A DNA stretch of 11,506 bases. It comes from Candidatus Bathyarchaeota archaeon (GTDB taxonomy: Archaea > Thermoproteota > Bathyarchaeia > Bathyarchaeales > UBA233). The notes under the pieces are model-generated. The model saw only the letters and a list, made by a program, of their open reading frames with translations, had not been told where the DNA came from and made no database searches. This document shows positions 11,004 to 11,506 of this stretch, piece by piece. The stretch is from the NCBI GenBank assembly GCA_007050895.1, contig SMYP01000059.1:1-11506 (forward strand), in the 5' to 3' direction. The first letter of the stretch is position 1. Every line of letters starts with the position of its first letter. Made by a program: the position numbers and the translations under genes.

Positions 11004-11506
11004 AAACGCAATTAGAGCTGAAGGCTTAACAAAAGTTTTCAACGGAAGCTTAGTAGCTGTTGATCACATAGATTTTAGCGTTAGAAGCGGCGAGATTTTC
11101 GGTTTTCTAGGCCCAAATGGAGCAGGGAAAACCACCACCATAAACATGCTAATAACCGTTTTGAAACCGACAGAAGGCAAAGCAGAAATTTTAGGCTACG
11201 ACCTCGCCAAGCAGAACAATGAGGTCAGATACTCCATAGGCGTCGTGCCGCAAGAGTACACTGCTGACGAAGACTTAACAGGATATGAAAACATACTTTT
11301 ATGCGCGGACCTGTATGGAATTTCCCGCAATGTTTCCAGAAAGCGAGCTGAAGACCTTTTGCAACTAGTCGAGTTGACTGATTTCAAAGACAAAAAGGTT
11401 CAAACATATTCTGGTGGCATGCGTCGAAGACTAGAACTCGCATGTGGTTTAATAAACAGACCAAAAGTGCTCTTCTTAGACGAGCCAACTTTGGGGTTAG
11501 ATGTTC
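10996..11506 (+). CDS. ABC transporter ATP-binding protein (ABC-2 / DrrA type), truncated by window end
   Basis: The first 170 residues of an ATPase that drives a membrane exporter; the remainder lies beyond the window. Walker A is GPNGAGKTT (39-47), the Q-loop is Gln86 in VVPQE, the signature is YSGGMRRRLE (138-147) and Walker B is VLFLDEP (158-164) with catalytic Glu163. The ALF-like N-terminus (IRAEGLTKVFNGSLVAVDHI) and the TGYENILLCADLYGI region match the daunorubicin-resistance (DrrA) type of multidrug, lipid or antibiotic exporters. No frameshift is seen. It overlaps the PadR gene by 8 nt and an ABC-2 permease is expected downstream. Substrate unknown. Confidence 0.93.
   Translation, partial: MSENAIRAEGLTKVFNGSLVAVDHIDFSVRSGEIFGFLGPNGAGKTTTINMLITVLKPTEGKAEILGYDLAKQNNEVRYSIGVVPQEYTADEDLTGYENILLCADLYGISRNVSRKRAEDLLQLVELTDFKDKKVQTYSGGMRRRLELACGLINRPKVLFLDEPTLGLDV

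Noticed and set aside
1..11506. CRISPR array, insertion sequence or integrated element
   Set aside because: No spaced direct repeats, no transposase or integrase, no terminal inverted repeats, and no abrupt change in composition.

Overview
The window reads as a chromosomal segment of a mesophile-like, moderately AT-rich archaeon. Direct evidence is a diphthine synthase (DphB), an archaeal FAD synthetase (RibL), a HTH/CTP-dependent riboflavin kinase (RbkR type), an archaeal-type UMP kinase, an ADP-forming acyl-CoA synthetase beta subunit, and archaeal TATA boxes ahead of many genes. GTG and TTG starts are frequent. The combination, with the DUF6125-like protein at the left edge, fits a Bathyarchaeia-like lineage; that lineage call is inference. 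No rRNA, tRNA, CRISPR array, insertion sequence or integrase was seen.

Layout. Left edge (1-2290): a 5'-truncated cysteine-containing protein on +, convergent with a minus-strand pair, htpX protease then ADP-forming acyl-CoA synthetase beta subunit. Centre-left (2290-5320): a flavin/translation block. rbkR (+) converges tail to tail with a tight minus-strand operon dphB - DUF357 - ribL - rhomboid, whose genes overlap by 4 nt and 28 nt and are then separated by 3 nt. RbkR makes FMN from riboflavin and RibL makes FAD from FMN, so the two last steps of flavin coenzyme synthesis lie within 2 kb, with the FMN-forming enzyme probably also the regulator.

Middle (5385-8300): less familiar genes. There is a membrane-anchored, N-glycosylation-sequon-rich protein with a possible TIM-barrel glycosidase-like fold, a 60-residue basic/acidic helical protein, an 80-residue two-helix membrane protein, and a single-span protein with a cytosolic domain and an external coiled coil. 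Right (8495-9460): a double zinc-ribbon protein, a 43-residue stand-alone desulforedoxin, and an unrecognised 105-residue protein. Far right (9664-11506): pyrH (UMP kinase), then a PadR regulator overlapping by 8 nt the first gene of an ABC-2 type exporter, cut off by the window end.

Intergenic regions are all shorter than 220 nt. Several carry recognisable TATA boxes, and three carry perfect or near-perfect dyads at promoter positions (2299-2317, 2402-2418, 9506-9529). I see no convincing new multi-gene defence or mobile system. The items most worth a second look are the flavin block with its cysteine-free RibL, the dyads, the orphan acyl-CoA synthetase beta subunit beside htpX, and the glycosidase-like surface protein.
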